64,000 bases of DNA from positions 4,154,001 to 4,218,000 of the forward strand of contig OZ176055.1 of the NCBI GenBank assembly GCA_964247055.1, read 5' to 3'. Of the stretch, positions 38,124 through 49,936 are shown piece after piece. Each line of letters begins with the position of its first letter. Position 1 is the stretch's first letter. A program made the position numbers and the translations under genes. The stretch comes from Paragordius varius. Its lineage: Eukaryota > Nematomorpha. Below the pieces are notes generated by a model. The model had not been told where the DNA came from. It did not search any database and saw only the letters and a list, made by a program, of their open reading frames with translations.

Positions 38124-39339
38124 TTTTAGCATATGCGACATGATTACTGAGCTATATAAATAAGACGCTAGTTTTGATATTCAGCTTGTGTGTGTTTGTT
38201 TAATGCCAAAACAAAATGGGGTGTGTATCAAATTAATCGTCTGCGTACTTTTTTCTGACGTCTTCTCTTAGTTAAACCCGTAAATGAAACAGCAATATGT
38301 AAATTAAAATATTACCAAATAAATTTATTAAACTACGGAAAATATATTTGAAAAATTATATGACCCTTATTTTTAACCAAGAGTGTCTAATAAATAAATA
38401 TGGCTTCACAAGTCATATTTTCGATAATGAAACCCCGACGAGACGCATTCGAATAAACTATTAATATATAGATAAAAGCTGATAACATTAATTAAAATAC
38501 AATATAAATTTTCACCAATTTTTGCTATTGCCAAAATTTAAAATTTATTCAAAATTATTTGAAATAATATAAATTCGACTAGGATATTATATATTATAAA
38601 TAGCAATATTTTTGCAACTATGAAATTACTCATTTATTTGGTTTTATTCCAAAATTATCGTGGGAAGTGCTGGACACCTTTGCTTTAAAAAGTCATTGGC
38701 AATTCGTAAAAAATATGTTTAGATGTCGAAATATTGTGCAATTAAATTCTAAAAAATATAATTTGTTATCCAAAAACAATTTTTTCCCTAATGCTACATA
38801 AAAATTAAAAACTATTTTAGAAACATTTATTATTAACATAAAATATTTACAAAGATAATGGACTGTTTTCATTCACAAAAATGTTTGAAACAACCAATAA
38901 GGAAATAAAAATAAGCATAAAATTTTAAATGTTAAGATTCCATACAATGATTCAATCATACAGATTTGACGTAAGAGATTCCATGAGAGAATATTTTTGC
39001 TAAAATTTGTAAAATTATTGTTTTCAATAAAAAATGCATAATAATTTAGGGCTAAAAGGCTAATCCAAATTGTGAACGGACACGATAAGCATAGATAAAG
39101 CGTACGAGGAATGAATCTGTTTTAAAATGTATATGATATTAATAAAAAACCATGAACATAAATGTATTCCGAAACCAAAAATAATATTAATGACTATAGT
39201 TAAGTGTTTGTCAAATTTCTTAAACTAAATATCATTGAAAAGATTAAACAAAAGATTCAATTGTTAAACATTCTTAAAATTGCCCCTACATTCTTTATTA
39301 TACAAAGAAAAATTGAAAATATAATATGCATTTAATTTA
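38124..39339. other. intergenic, no gene seen
   Basis: AT-rich DNA. It may include the unlocated end of the mariner element. No open frame with protein character was seen. Confidence 0.5.
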
Positions 39340-40011
39340 TAGTTGGGCAATTTGCAAAACAATAGTGTATGGAAAAAACAACCAAATATTAACACTTCGA
39401 TTCAAATTTGGGTATCTAAATACCTCTAAATTTGAGTTAGGATTTTTAAAAAAACTACTGAAGGAAACGGTCCCAATTTAAATTTATGCTTCTATCCTAA
39501 TAAAGATTATATAAATATGCCAAAATATCTTAATAAAATTTTGTTTTGAACAAAAAGTTCCATGGCAAACTACTTCGACGCCATTTTTATTTTACGAAAT
39601 TTTTGGAAAATATCGTCTTCATTTAATTTTAAGGGTAAAATTAAAGCTAATTTTTTATTTAACATTGATAAAAATGAAAAAGCGGTTTATTTTGTATTAT
39701 TTTTCAATTTTACCATTGCACACATGTCATGACAAAATTTTTACCTTTCGGTTTTAGCTTAAAATAAGTAATATCAAGTATTTTTGAATAAAATTTTCTA
39801 TATATACCGTTTAATAATGTTATATAGTGCAAAATTTTGCCATGGGATTCCTTCCATAGTTTTTAAAGAATTTAATTTTAAACAGGCCTGGGGTATTTAA
39901 CTATCCTAATTTAAATCAAAGGACTAAAATGAAAGTGTTGTATCCAAGTGTTAAAAAACAATTTTTTCCTTTCTTTTTCCATACACTACTGTGTTGCAGA
40001 TTGCCCAACTA
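39340..40011. mobile_element. hairpin MITE with TA ends, hosting a family A MITE
   Basis: The outer arms are nearly perfect inverted repeats of about 40 bp. The left arm starts tagttgggcaatttgcaaaa; the right arm read on the other strand starts tagttgggcaatctgcaaca. Both continue through agtgtatggaaaaa. The flanking TA could be the target duplication of a Tc1/mariner-like element. Without the nested element (39389-39954) only about 105 bp remain, so it is essentially a hairpin. Confidence 0.7.
39389..39954 (+). mobile_element. TTAA-flanked MITE, family A (copy in hairpin MITE)
   Basis: 566 bp from ttaacacttcgattcaa to ttgtatccaagtgttaa, collinear with 26151-26742. It is inserted in the hairpin MITE at a TTAA. 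Confidence 0.72.
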
Positions 40012-40090
40012 GAGTGTAAAATAAGCAACCATTAAAATGCACACTGTACATGGAAAAAACAAATATAATATACATCTCAATTGATATTAA

Positions 40091-40859
40091 TTAATACCTA
40101 AGTTTCTTTTTTGAACTTTTGTTCTCGACTATGGCATTTTCAACACCATATTTATTAGAGTTTTGCAAATTTTGTTGGAGTGTGGACCAATCTTTTATGG
40201 TAAGATTAAATTGGCTTGCATTGAAAACAATCACATCAAGTGCTATAAATACGGATGTGATATAAGCGAATGAAAAGTTGATTAGTGATATGGCAAACAG
40301 ACCCAAAACTATAGACAAGTTGGCCATTAAACGCACAATCATTTTAAACAATAATTGCGATGCATTATGCACAAAAGTAGTTTGTTCATCATTAGATTCA
40401 AGTGCAAGCGTAATAAAGTGAGATATATATCTTTCATTAATGTAATTAAACAAGAAAACAATCAGTCCCACACAAATCCAAAGTGGTAGGTATAGACTCG
40501 CTAGTGAATGTATTAATTCCATGTTGTCTGGTGATATAATTTCTTTATAACAAGAAGGTGAAAAGGTCTGTGATACGTATTCCGATAATAAAAAACTCAT
40601 ATTATTAATTTGGTGGCTAACAAAACGGTTGATGGAATGATACGGGTTCCATACAATAAAAAATATCATTTTGTATGCTGCGTATCCTGTACAATAAGCC
40701 AGTATGTATCGCAATAAACTTTGTATGACTAGAATCTAATAAATATGTTTATATGAAAATATTTTGTTTTAAATTATGCAATATCAATGGGGAAATTATT
40801 TTTTAAGAAAATGTATATGGAGTTTAAAAATTGTATTGAATCTAAATTAAAAATCAATG

Positions 40860-40903
<44 letters not shown>

Positions 40904-43900
40904 TGAAAATCCATTGATTTAAATGATTGTATTAATTTTTATAAAAAAAATAAAACTAAAAAATTAATATGCTATGTGATTTTAAACCCTTAATATTGAA
41001 GAATCTATAGATTTGCTTGTTGGATTAGGATTGTCGCTAATTTTTTCGTTCGCCTTTATAAAATTCTTACTTAACGAAATATCAACTAACCGTTTCCACA
41101 ATATCAATGATTGAATCTATAAAGAATGATATTTAAGTTAATATATTCTAAAAAATATTTTAATGAAATAAATCAATTTGAAAATATAATTGTGTAAATT
41201 CTGTAAAAACTTCCTTCCCACATAAATGTGAAATAAAATTAAATATAAATTTTTTAATCATTTATAAATGGAATACCAAGAGTGGGAAAAGCAAAAAGAC
41301 TAAGCCAATCATATAAATTGAAATGGGGACAAACGTATTGTATGAAAGTAAGAGGTAAAAAAAGTAACTAGCATGCAATTTTTCATGCACATTATTGAAT
41401 GATCTTATCATACCTTCCAGGAATCTATGTTGCGTATAATAGAGCATAAAAAAGTATTATTAGGAAATTACCGTTTGAGTTCAAAAATATGTAACTATGG
41501 TTGGGTTTTTGACCGGACATATAATAACAGGTCTCACCGCTTATCCAGTAAAAATTAAAATTATAAAGACAAAACGAACTATAAGACAAATAATTTTTTT
41601 AAAAAGACAGTAAACCTTAATGTTTTACCATCCTATCGATTTGGGGTGCAAAATATGGAATAGATATGTAAAATAATTTTACAATTTAATCATTATGAAA
41701 AAAACAAGATTTTATTAAATACATGGCTGCACAAAAAATATTTAATTTTAGTTTTTACGTTTTGTCTTTATAATTTTACTGTAAATGCAGTCATTAATGG
41801 TCATAAACAGTTATAAACCGAATTTATTGTAACTAAACCGAACAAAAAGAAATTAGGCATTCAAATTGGTTTGATAGTGTCAAAATATATTTGTAACAAA
41901 TAACGAAAATTTAATTTTTAAATTTTTAGTAAATTTTTTATACCATTATTATGTATTATTTCAATCAGAAATAAACATATGTCTGAAAGATTTCGAATAC
42001 TTATTTTTAATGCTTTCATAAGGAATACATAATATATACCATTTACACTTCAAGAGTGTCCTTGAACAATTCAAGTTGGTCCTTGAACAATTCAAGTTGG
42101 TCCTTGAACAGTTCAAGTTGGTCCTTGAACAATTCAAGTTGGTCCTTGAACAGTTCAAGTTGGTCCTTGAACAATTCAAGTTGGTCCTTCAACAATTCAA
42201 GTTGGTCCTTTAACTTTTTTGTTTTGTTTTTAACTTTTATCAATCAGATCGAAGATAATTCGTCTATTTTATTGTTTTTAACCTATTTTCTATTATTTAA
42301 CATAAATTTTAAATCGATATCAACTTTTAATCTTTGAAAAACCGTATATCTTTATTAATTTTCTCAAAATAAATTTAGATATTTATAAGATTTTAACACG
42401 AAATAAAAAAATATATAAGTTTTCTGGGTTATTAATTAAAATTTTTTATTAAAAACATTTAAAAGTCAATAATTTTGTTCAATTGAAAAAAAATAGTTTT
42501 AAACAAAAAAAGTGGTTTTTCAATAAAAAAATATATTTTTAAATGAATAAATATATAATAAATAAAGAAAATTAGGTTAATAAATAATAAAATAAAAAAA
42601 TAAATGCAAAAATATGGTTAAATCAAAATTTATAAATTTTAAGGACCAACTTGAACTGTTCAAGGACCAACTTGAATTGTTCAAGGACCAACTTGAATTG
42701 TTCAAGGACCAACTTGAACTGTTCAAGGACCAACTTGAATTGTTCAAGGACCAACTTGAACTGTTCAAGGACCAACTTGAATTGTTCAAGGACCAACTTG
42801 AATTGTTCAAGGACACTCTTGAAGTGTAAATGGTATAATACCTTCATAAGTATATTTACCTACCTACATATAGGTTTTACCCCAAAACTTTTTACGTAAC
42901 GATTTTCAGCTCTGTCATAATAGAGTTTATTAGTCGAAGATCGAGATGGTGATTTTTGACTAGGGTCAACAGAATCTATATCTGCAACAATAGATATTGC
43001 ATCTATCCCATAAGCCGTAAAGAAGGCATGAGGAGATATACTATTGGCGAGCAAAGAAGCACGATTTTCCTATTAATGCAAAAAATTGAAGTTAAAATAA
43101 AAAATGTATAAGTTAGCATGATAATATGAGTTTACAGAAAAATATTTAAATTAATCACTATAATTTAGCACTAAAGTTTTCATTTCATTTCCCCAAAAAA
43201 TAAATTATCTTGACTTGTAATTTAAAAGCCCAAAAATAAAACTAAAAATGGGAAATTGTTTATAAAAATACTATATATATCAAATTCACGATTTCGATTT
43301 TTTTTGTAAATGCCTTAATTTACAAACCCGATAAAATTAACCTTTCTTTCCATAAAAATTTAATACGTACAAGTGAATCTTGGTCAATGTGGTCCATGTC
43401 AATTTTATAAGGGAAAATTGATTCCATCATGAAATACATGAGATTAAACAACGGTACACAGAACTCATACATTTTGATATATTGCCAAAGGTATTGAGGT
43501 AAAAATTGTTGTCCGTATATACCAAGTTTTCGGCACCAATCATAAGTTTTCTATTAATAAAACAAAAATATATTAAACTTATATTCATAATGAAAATAGA
43601 TTCTATATTTAATAATCTTGAATTTATGAAAATAATAATCTGTTTAAAACTTCTATTCAAAGATTCTGATTTTTTTTGGTGATGTGCCCTATTACCAAAT
43701 TTTTTATAATCTCATAGGTAAGAAATTTCCAATAATTAATTATTTATGAGAGAGTTTAGGTTAAAATTAAGTGTTTTTTTTGGCCCTATTACATTTAGCA
43801 TAATTATTATTCCATTTAATAATCAAATGTGGTTTAACAATTTCGTCAAACAAAGATACCTCTAGTATACAAACTAATACTCAAAACATTTCGGGATTAA

Positions 43901-46900
43901 TTTTGAGCGAAATACTAAAGTGGAGTATTTTTTCCATTTTGTTTGGATAAGTTTCCTCCAAACATATAGTTTGAAAAATTTATTAATTGCTCATTCTATT
44001 TTCCAATGTCCAGCTTTCACACCCATAAATTAATGTGGGGAATACTGTTGCCCTGATAATCTAATTTTAATTAATTTGGTATCATGCGACGACCAAATCT
44101 TATTATGTTTTAAAGTAACTGATTTTTCAATGGCAATTCTTCGTTTATTTCTGGGGTAAGGTTGTTGTCAATATTTAATATACTGACCAAATACGTAAAA
44201 TTGGTTACGGTTTCATTTGGATTACCGTTGAGGATTATTGCGTTGATTGTTTGAGCCAGGTTGATTTGCATTCATCACTATTTGCAACAAAACTAATCCC
44301 GAAATGTCTCTATTTGACAGCGTTATACGCCAAAAACTCTTACTTCGGAACCTTATGAGTTAACTCACCCGAGTGAAGGGCGAGACAACTTGCTGAATAG
44401 ATAACATCATCAAAAAACAAACCAAATTTTAGTCGAACTAAACGCTAGATCTGGCATACACGATGAGTGGAGGAGACATATTTTCAATTTCGCAGTTGAT
44501 CAAAATCGACCTTAGCAACAATAAAAACAACTCAAAAGTCCATTTTATTTAGATGGTGTATTGATTTTCAGATTTTGTTTCTTGAAATATCATAAGAATC
44601 AAAACCCCAAGCCAACTTTAAATTTATAAAATTATTTTAAAGATATGTTTTAACTTTTCCTCACTTTCTTATTGAGAAAAAATTATTAATTAGCATTAAT
44701 CGCCTATTAATTGAAAAAAGTTCCATATAAATTGTCAATTTTATTTCGAAATTCCAAAGTTAAAAAATTATTTAGTATATATTCATTTTAACACCAGACA
44801 ACAGATTTTGACTTTTTTAAGAGGCATTATTTCATTAAAGTACATAAATAGTATATCTGAAAAAAATTGGTCCAACACCTAAGAATTTTTTTATTTTTTT
44901 TGAAAATTTTTGGCCCCAATTTAAGCTCGAAATTTTCAAAATTAAAAGTTTTAGATAAATAGCCATGTATATTATATAATTCGAAAGAGCGCGAAGGACT
45001 GAATTTTTCGCATGGTAGTTAGTCATTTAAATCATATTAATGTAAAAGTTATTTGGCTTTATAGTGTCAAAATTTTTAACCCATAAGTAATTCAAAAATT
45101 TTTACAGACAAACTAACTTAAAAATAATATAAGATTTTTTAATATAATTATTAAGGTAACATTAGTAAAAAAATTTAAAAATAATAAAAAGCTTTTGGTT
45201 TGCTTTTTAATAAAAATTATTATTATTATAATTATTTACCTGATGACTAAAATGCATAGTTATAACTGTAAATTTATTACATATATAAAAGATCAGGAAT
45301 TCCATAAACTATTTAGTCATTGAAATTCTGAAATTATAAGACTTTTTAAGAAAATAAATAATATTGATTTGATGGTATTTTTTAAAAAAAAACAAAAAAT
45401 TAAAAATGGCTGTTTTGAATGACAAGCAATTAATGAATGTTTTAATCAAAAAAAAACTTTCTCGTTTTATCTTTTTTAGACATTTGTCATCTACAAAAAA
45501 TCAAATTATACAAAATTCTTAGGTGGAATTATAATATATATATTTCAGATTTACTGTTAAATATAGTAAAACTCGGCAGAATAATTTGTTAAGTGTAATA
45601 CTTCTATCATCTTCAATCGATTTAGTTTTGAAGATGCCTTAGAAAGTAAGCAAAAAATATATATTTAAAGTAACTAATATCAACAATATATTAGAGGCAT
45701 AAGCTTAATATCTTTCACTTTAATAAATTATTTCAAAATACTAAATGAAAATCAAGTATTTTTGTCATACAGATATTGTAGAGTGATAAATTTTGTATCT
45801 TTGTTCAAGTTGGCATAAGGTAATCAACTACCCCGAACTGTATCGAGGTATTAAATGTTAGTTAATTGTTAAACTATAAAATTAAAAAAAATAAACGCAT
45901 TTTTAAACCTAACCACATGTGTAATATTTTTATGTTTAAAATAGTTTTATGGAGGCAAATCGGAAATAGTTCAATATGAGAATATAGAGTCGTTAATCAT
46001 ACTTCTAGAATGATAATAATAGTAAAAACTGGCCGTGTTTTAAAATTGGTTTATACCGTAAACGCTCGCCGACCGCTGCAAAAACTCGAACTAATTTTTT
46101 GACCTAATGTATGAAATATTGACCGATTATGAAAAAATAATCATTCATAATTTTTTAATTTATCTTGTCAGGAAAATATTCACAAAATGTTTTGCCCAAT
46201 TTGTGTTTATTTTTTTAATTTTTATCAATTAACTAATTCATAATTTTTGTGTATATTAATTTCTTAGAATATTTCAAGTATGCAGATTTTGGCCGTATAT
46301 AGTGGATTATAAGCAGTCATTCTGCTTACTAAAAGCATATTGAAATAATAAGGATTCTCTTTTCAATTTAATTAAATTAGGCCTATGATTGTCAATTTTT
46401 TATTTGTATTTATATAAATGCATGATTCCTAATAAAAAGAGTATTAAAAGTACCGTGTCTGTTCTAAATTTTGTCGTAATTTCTTGTTTATTTGCTAAGC
46501 TTTGAGCTACATTTAATATATCCTGATTGGGCAATTTCCCGTTAAGTCCATTAACTATGAATTGCAAATGTTTGAAATAGAGATGAGTGACATCTTGCAC
46601 ATTAAATCTGCCATTAATATCAAAATGAAATGCAGCTTGAATATGGCCCGAACGATATTGTAATGCATCGTACGTTAAATTAAAATGGGCATTTTTCAAT
46701 TCATTATCGTTATAGGAATTAAAATAGGAATGAGTAAAAATTAAGGGTCCCAAGGATTTGTGAGTTGAAATTAAAAATATTATATCCTTAGCCAACCAGG
46801 GAGTTAGATTTACGTTGTGTATAAGCGCAGTTAATAAAGATAATACTGTCGAAATAGATATAATGCTGATGTTAGGTGTAGGATTCATATTTGAGTTAAA

Positions 46901-47344
46901 CGAAGTGCTAATAAGGATAGCATCATAAGAAGGAACATTGTTAGGGCGATATATAGCATATAAATTTTTTCCAACCATCATAGGTTTGGGCTTATTAAAT
47001 GAAGCCTCATAATTTTGAGAAAAAACTTGAAAATTTAATTCTTTTAGATATAAATTAAGTGTATTGAAACATTTGCTATTAAAATTATTTTCACATAATT
47101 TATTCAATTGTTTAAGCGAACTTTTAGAATCTTTATTAAGGTTGTAAATTTCATCAACCAAGCCTGGAGATAAAGCATTTTCATCAACATGGGTCGATTT
47201 GGATAATCCCAAGGGGTTTGAATTTCTTAACAAATTATTTGGAATACATAAAAACTTCCATAAAATTCCAAATAATAGAAAACTGCAGCATATTATCCAG
47301 GTTTTTGTGCAATTTTTGTAAGCCCGATTTTTGTTATAAAACAT
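40091..47344 (-). CDS. GPAA1: GPAA1, GPI-transamidase subunit, six exons
   Basis: GPAA1 is the multi-span ER subunit of the GPI transamidase, which attaches GPI anchors to proteins. Exons on the minus strand: 46454-47344, 43371-43550, 42864-43069, 41277-41424, 40988-41116, 40091-40735. All join in phase and give 732 aa, longer than human (621). Family blocks: an N-terminal membrane anchor (IICCSFLLFGILWKFLC), WLAKDIIFLIS, RSGHIQAAFHFDI, VNGLNGKLPNQDILN, SPHAFFTAYGIDAISI, FLEGMIRSFNNVHEKLHASY followed by FFYLLLSYNTFVPISIYMI, ILWKRL, and LFAISLINFSFAYITS, all in the order of human GPAA1. The C-terminal exon holds several hydrophobic spans. The tail ends KSSKKKLRY; the basic end is compatible with an ER protein. 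Intron 1 (2.9 kb) contains a LINE scrap; intron 3 contains a MITE and the large foldback element. Confidence 0.92.
40864..40898. repeat. TA microsatellite in GPAA1 intron 5
   Basis: A run of about 17 TA dinucleotides. Confidence 0.9.
41546..41781. mobile_element. MITE with cagtaaaa-type inverted ends (copy 2)
   Basis: Left end cagtaaaaattaaaattata followed by aagacaaaacg; the right end on the other strand reads cagtaaaattataaagacaa and then aacgtaaaaac. The same ends delimit 11690-12130. It lies in GPAA1 intron 3. Confidence 0.6.
42043..42243 (-). CDS. heptad-repeat ORF, left arm of foldback element
   Basis: A 66-aa frame reading outward from the element centre. It begins MIKVKNKTKKLKDQLELLK, continues as repeated KDQLELF heptads and ends KDTLEV. 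One 21-bp unit encodes exactly one heptad with Leu/Leu/Phe at fixed positions, as in an amphipathic helix or coiled coil. The copy in the NDC80 intron keeps IKLKNKTKKFKDQLEVF in the same place without an ATG. Expression is unknown; other frames are also open because the unit length is a multiple of three. Confidence 0.35.
   Translation of the reverse strand: MIKVKNKTKKLKDQLELLKDQLELFKDQLELFKDQLELFKDQLELFKDQLELFKDQLELFKDTLEV
42614..42829 (+). CDS. heptad-repeat ORF, right arm of foldback element
   Basis: A 71-aa frame starting MVKSKFINFKDQLELFK, then KDQLELF heptads, ending KDTLEV at the terminal inverted repeat. It mirrors the left-arm frame. The NDC80-intron copy has a matching start at 5134 (MVKSKKIKDQLEKFKDILEV) with only two units. 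The shared start context and end support a real small ORF, but an unselected consequence of the 21-bp period cannot be excluded. Confidence 0.4.
   Translation: MVKSKFINFKDQLELFKDQLELFKDQLELFKDQLELFKDQLELFKDQLELFKDQLELFKDQLELFKDTLEV
43850..44290 (-). mobile_element. LINE scrap in GPAA1 intron 1
   Basis: Minus-strand pieces match the LINE C-terminal region: NLAQTINAIILNGNPNETVT, then NFTYLVSILNIDNNLTPEI, then IRATVFPTLIYGCESWTLEN, the last being the common LYGCETWTL block after the reverse transcriptase. It has frameshifts and stops. The GC-richer stretch to about 44500 may belong to it but is not readable. Confidence 0.7.
44291..46399. other. GPAA1 intron 1, remainder
   Basis: AT-rich with no exon recognised. 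A possible very old family A fragment lies near 45740-45860 (ggtaatcaactaccccgaac), too weak to call. The minus-strand frame at 44835-45026 has no recognisable features. Confidence 0.4.
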
Positions 47345-48668
47345 TTAAATACATGTGTACCGCACCATATTTAGTTAATGATTATGTTAAAATCAATATA
47401 ATTCAATTCTTTTTGACCGTTAAAAATTAGGGTGTTAGAATAACGTAATAATATATAAGTTTGAAAGGATAATATACCAAGAAATAGTCTTGGTTTTGGC
47501 CCTTACGACTGATAGAAAGTAATTAATATTTTTGTTACTTAATATCAGAAAATAAAAAAATATGAGCCCATTTTGTTAAATAAAATATTTTTGGTATGAG
47601 CTAAATTCTAATAGTTAAGAATCTCACTGATATATATATCACTAATTATAAATAAAAATAATTTTTATGAAAGCCCCAATTTGTTTCGCCGTCCTAAAAT
47701 GGGCTAATTCTCTTTAAAAAACCAAGAATGTGGATGCGCGATAAAATATTTAAATATATGCTAAATTTTGCATCAAAAAATTTTCCAGCAAAATAAATTT
47801 TTATTGAAAATTTAATTTTAGCAAAATTTTGGTGAAGCGAGTTTATATTATTTTCAAGGATAGCGGTAAATAAAAACAATTTAATAAAAACTATATTTTT
47901 ACCTTCCCGTTTTAGCTTAAAATAAGTATTATCAAGGATTTTTGAATAAAATTTTTTATATATTTCGGTTCATTAATGTTATATAAGTGCAAACTTTTGC
48001 CATTCTGATTCCTTCCATATTTTTTAAAGAATTAAATTTTAAACAGGCTTGGGGTATCCATCTACTCCAATTCTAATCGAAGGACTGAAATGAATGTGGT
48101 GTATTGAAGTGTTAATTTTGATTAGGATAGAAGCATAAATTTAAATAAAATTATTTCTTTCAGTAATTTTTTAATAATATCAATTTAATATGATAAGGGG
48201 TTGTTTTAACATAATGTGCGCTTATATACGATTTTTGGATTTGGAGTATTTACCTTTTAGAATATTTTTAAATTGCACAAAACCAAAAACACCATGATGA
48301 TCCTGATACAGTTATCTATCAGAATATGTATATTTCATCAAAATAAATATTTTGTGCGCACTGTCTAGTTAAGTTCTTAAGGTAATAGAAATCAGCATTG
48401 AAAAAGGTGTTTAATATGTTTTCACACTGGCTCAATTATTATTCATTAAAAACAACAATTTTGATATTTTTAAACTTGTGCATTTTTTCGAAAATATTTT
48501 GATTAACCTTAGACTAAAAATTGCTTATGCGCAATCGCGGCACTTTCTCCTTTTTTAACATTTCAATATATCGAATTTATATTTTTATCCCATAAATTAA
48601 ATATTTTATGCTTACCACATTTTTCTTTAAAATTAGAAATTGAATAATCCTTTTTATATTCTCATTTT
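47345..48668. other. intergenic between GPAA1 and the tandem array
   Basis: The likely divergent promoter region of GPAA1 and the first array gene. It contains rearranged family A pieces at 47895-48180 and a piece of the inverted repeat seen at 120-690. No gene was seen. Confidence 0.45.
47895..48180. mobile_element. rearranged fragments of MITE family A
   Basis: 47895-48112 matches the right half of family A, including aaaataagtattatcaagga and ggcttggggtatccat, ending gaagtgttaa. The next 70 bp (attaggatagaagcataaat) match an internal part in the opposite orientation, so this is a broken or rearranged insertion. Confidence 0.6.
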
Positions 48669-48706
48669 TTTATTTATGTGACAACATATTTAAAATGTAT
48701 ATATCA

Positions 48707-48737
<31 letters not shown>

Positions 48738-48808
48738 GTTTAACAATCATTTTAAAATTGATTGTCTATCATTTATATACACAATCACTTACTAAATTAA
48801 ATTAAAAA

Positions 48809-49936
48809 ATGAAACGCAAATATTCTGTTGCATTAAAAACTAATACCAAAAAACAAAAAATATCGCAAACCAAAGCACCCAAAGTAAAGGCTAAACCGGC
48901 AAAACGAAAAAACCAACAAACTTCTATCAAGAAAAAGGAGCATAAAAACCGAAAAATTAGATTACAAAACAAAAATGTTAAGAAAAAAGGTTTTAAACCC
49001 ACGAGGGCACAAAAACCAAAAACACCGTCAAAAAAAGTTTCCACCACCAAAGGTACAAAAAGAAAAGCAAAAGTTTCCAAACAGAAAACTAAAATTGTTT
49101 GCAAAAACAAATCTAAAAAACCTAAGCCTGAATCTTTTCGTAAAAACAAAGCTCCCAAAATGGATTGCTCAAAATATGGAATGGTTAAAAAGAATAAGAA
49201 AGTAAAGAAAGTTGCCAATAAACGTGTAACCAAAGCTAAGAAAAACGTTAAACGCATTAAGACAATAAAAATAGTTGATGATGTACCTTTGGAAATTAGA
49301 ACATCTATCATAAACTCGAGTATTGTATGTCACAATAAGGCGATTAAAATAGACGATCATAACATTCTAAATGAACCCATTAGTGTCAATGATGAGGATA
49401 TTGAAGACACTGCCATAAAAATTGTGCAAGAAGCGGCTATATTGGCTAAACAACAAATGCTGGAAAATGATGAAAGCACAAGAAGCGACACCAATTGTTT
49501 CCACAGTAGAAGCGAGGTCAGACAATCGATTGCCGATCGATTCCCAGCTTATTACACACATAGAGTTATTAGCGGGAAACGGGCGTCCTATCGTTCGTGC
49601 GTATGGCGAACTCGGTCGGCAGATTCTCGCAAATCATCGCCAATGCCAAGAATGAAAAAGCTAAATATCTTGTGTTCAAAGTAAGACCTATCTTTTATAC
49701 TTACAAACTTATTTTACAATATAATATTATTTCAAACCATTTATTGCAGATGTAAGTGTTCCTACTTTGGAAATTCTGATTCAAGCGATGATCTCCCGTA
49801 TATTAGAAGGAGAAGAGGTAGAATTTTCACAGAGCCCGTACCTATCTGTCCATTGCCCGGCCAGGAAAACAGTCATAATCTGCCAGACATAATGGGTTCC
49901 AATTGCTTGGCTCCCATATTCTCCTCCCATTTTTAA
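48809..49936 (+). CDS. lysine-rich basic protein, array copy 1
   Basis: Exons 48809-49680 and 49750-49936, separated by a 69-nt GT-AG intron and joined in phase, give 352 aa. The first ~155 residues are extremely Lys-rich (MKRKYSVALKTNTKKQK, SIKKKEHKNRK, TKGTKRKAKVSKQKTK, GMVKKNKKVKKVANKRVTKA), like a linker-histone tail or nucleolar protein. A more acidic central part follows (DDVPLEIRTS, SVNDEDIEDTAIKIVQEAA), then an Arg/Ser-rich part (RASYRSCVWRTRSADSRKSS) and, in exon 2, CKCSYFGNSDSSDDLPYIRR with the tail LAPIFSSHF. No membrane segment or signal peptide. I do not recognise the family; a chromatin or nucleolar role is inference from composition. Indels relative to copies 2 and 3 keep frame. 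Confidence 0.8.

Larger units (their letters stand above)
42035..42837. mobile_element. foldback element with 21-bp-repeat arms
   Basis: The ends are perfect inverted repeats starting tataccatttacacttcaa and continuing into arrays of a 21-bp unit, ttcaagttggtccttgaaca plus one base. The left arm has eight units and the right arm nine. The AT-rich centre of about 400 bp is collinear with the centre of the element at 4640-5200. Long inverted repeats made of short tandem repeats are the hallmark of Foldback/Galileo-type DNA transposons; assignment to that class is by analogy of structure. No transposase is encoded. It lies in GPAA1 intron 3. Target duplication is unclear. Confidence 0.82.

Noticed and set aside
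42047-42834. Regular 21-bp repeats resembling a CRISPR-like or satellite array
   Set aside because: The units are contiguous without spacers and form the inverted arms of a foldback element; the genome is eukaryotic.
45740-45860. Further family A MITE copy in GPAA1 intron 1
   Set aside because: Only a few short words match; no terminal repeats are left to define an element.
48802-49311. Long antisense frame rich in Phe and Leu
   Set aside because: It is the shadow of the Lys-rich coding strand (AAA/AAG read in reverse) and has no independent support.
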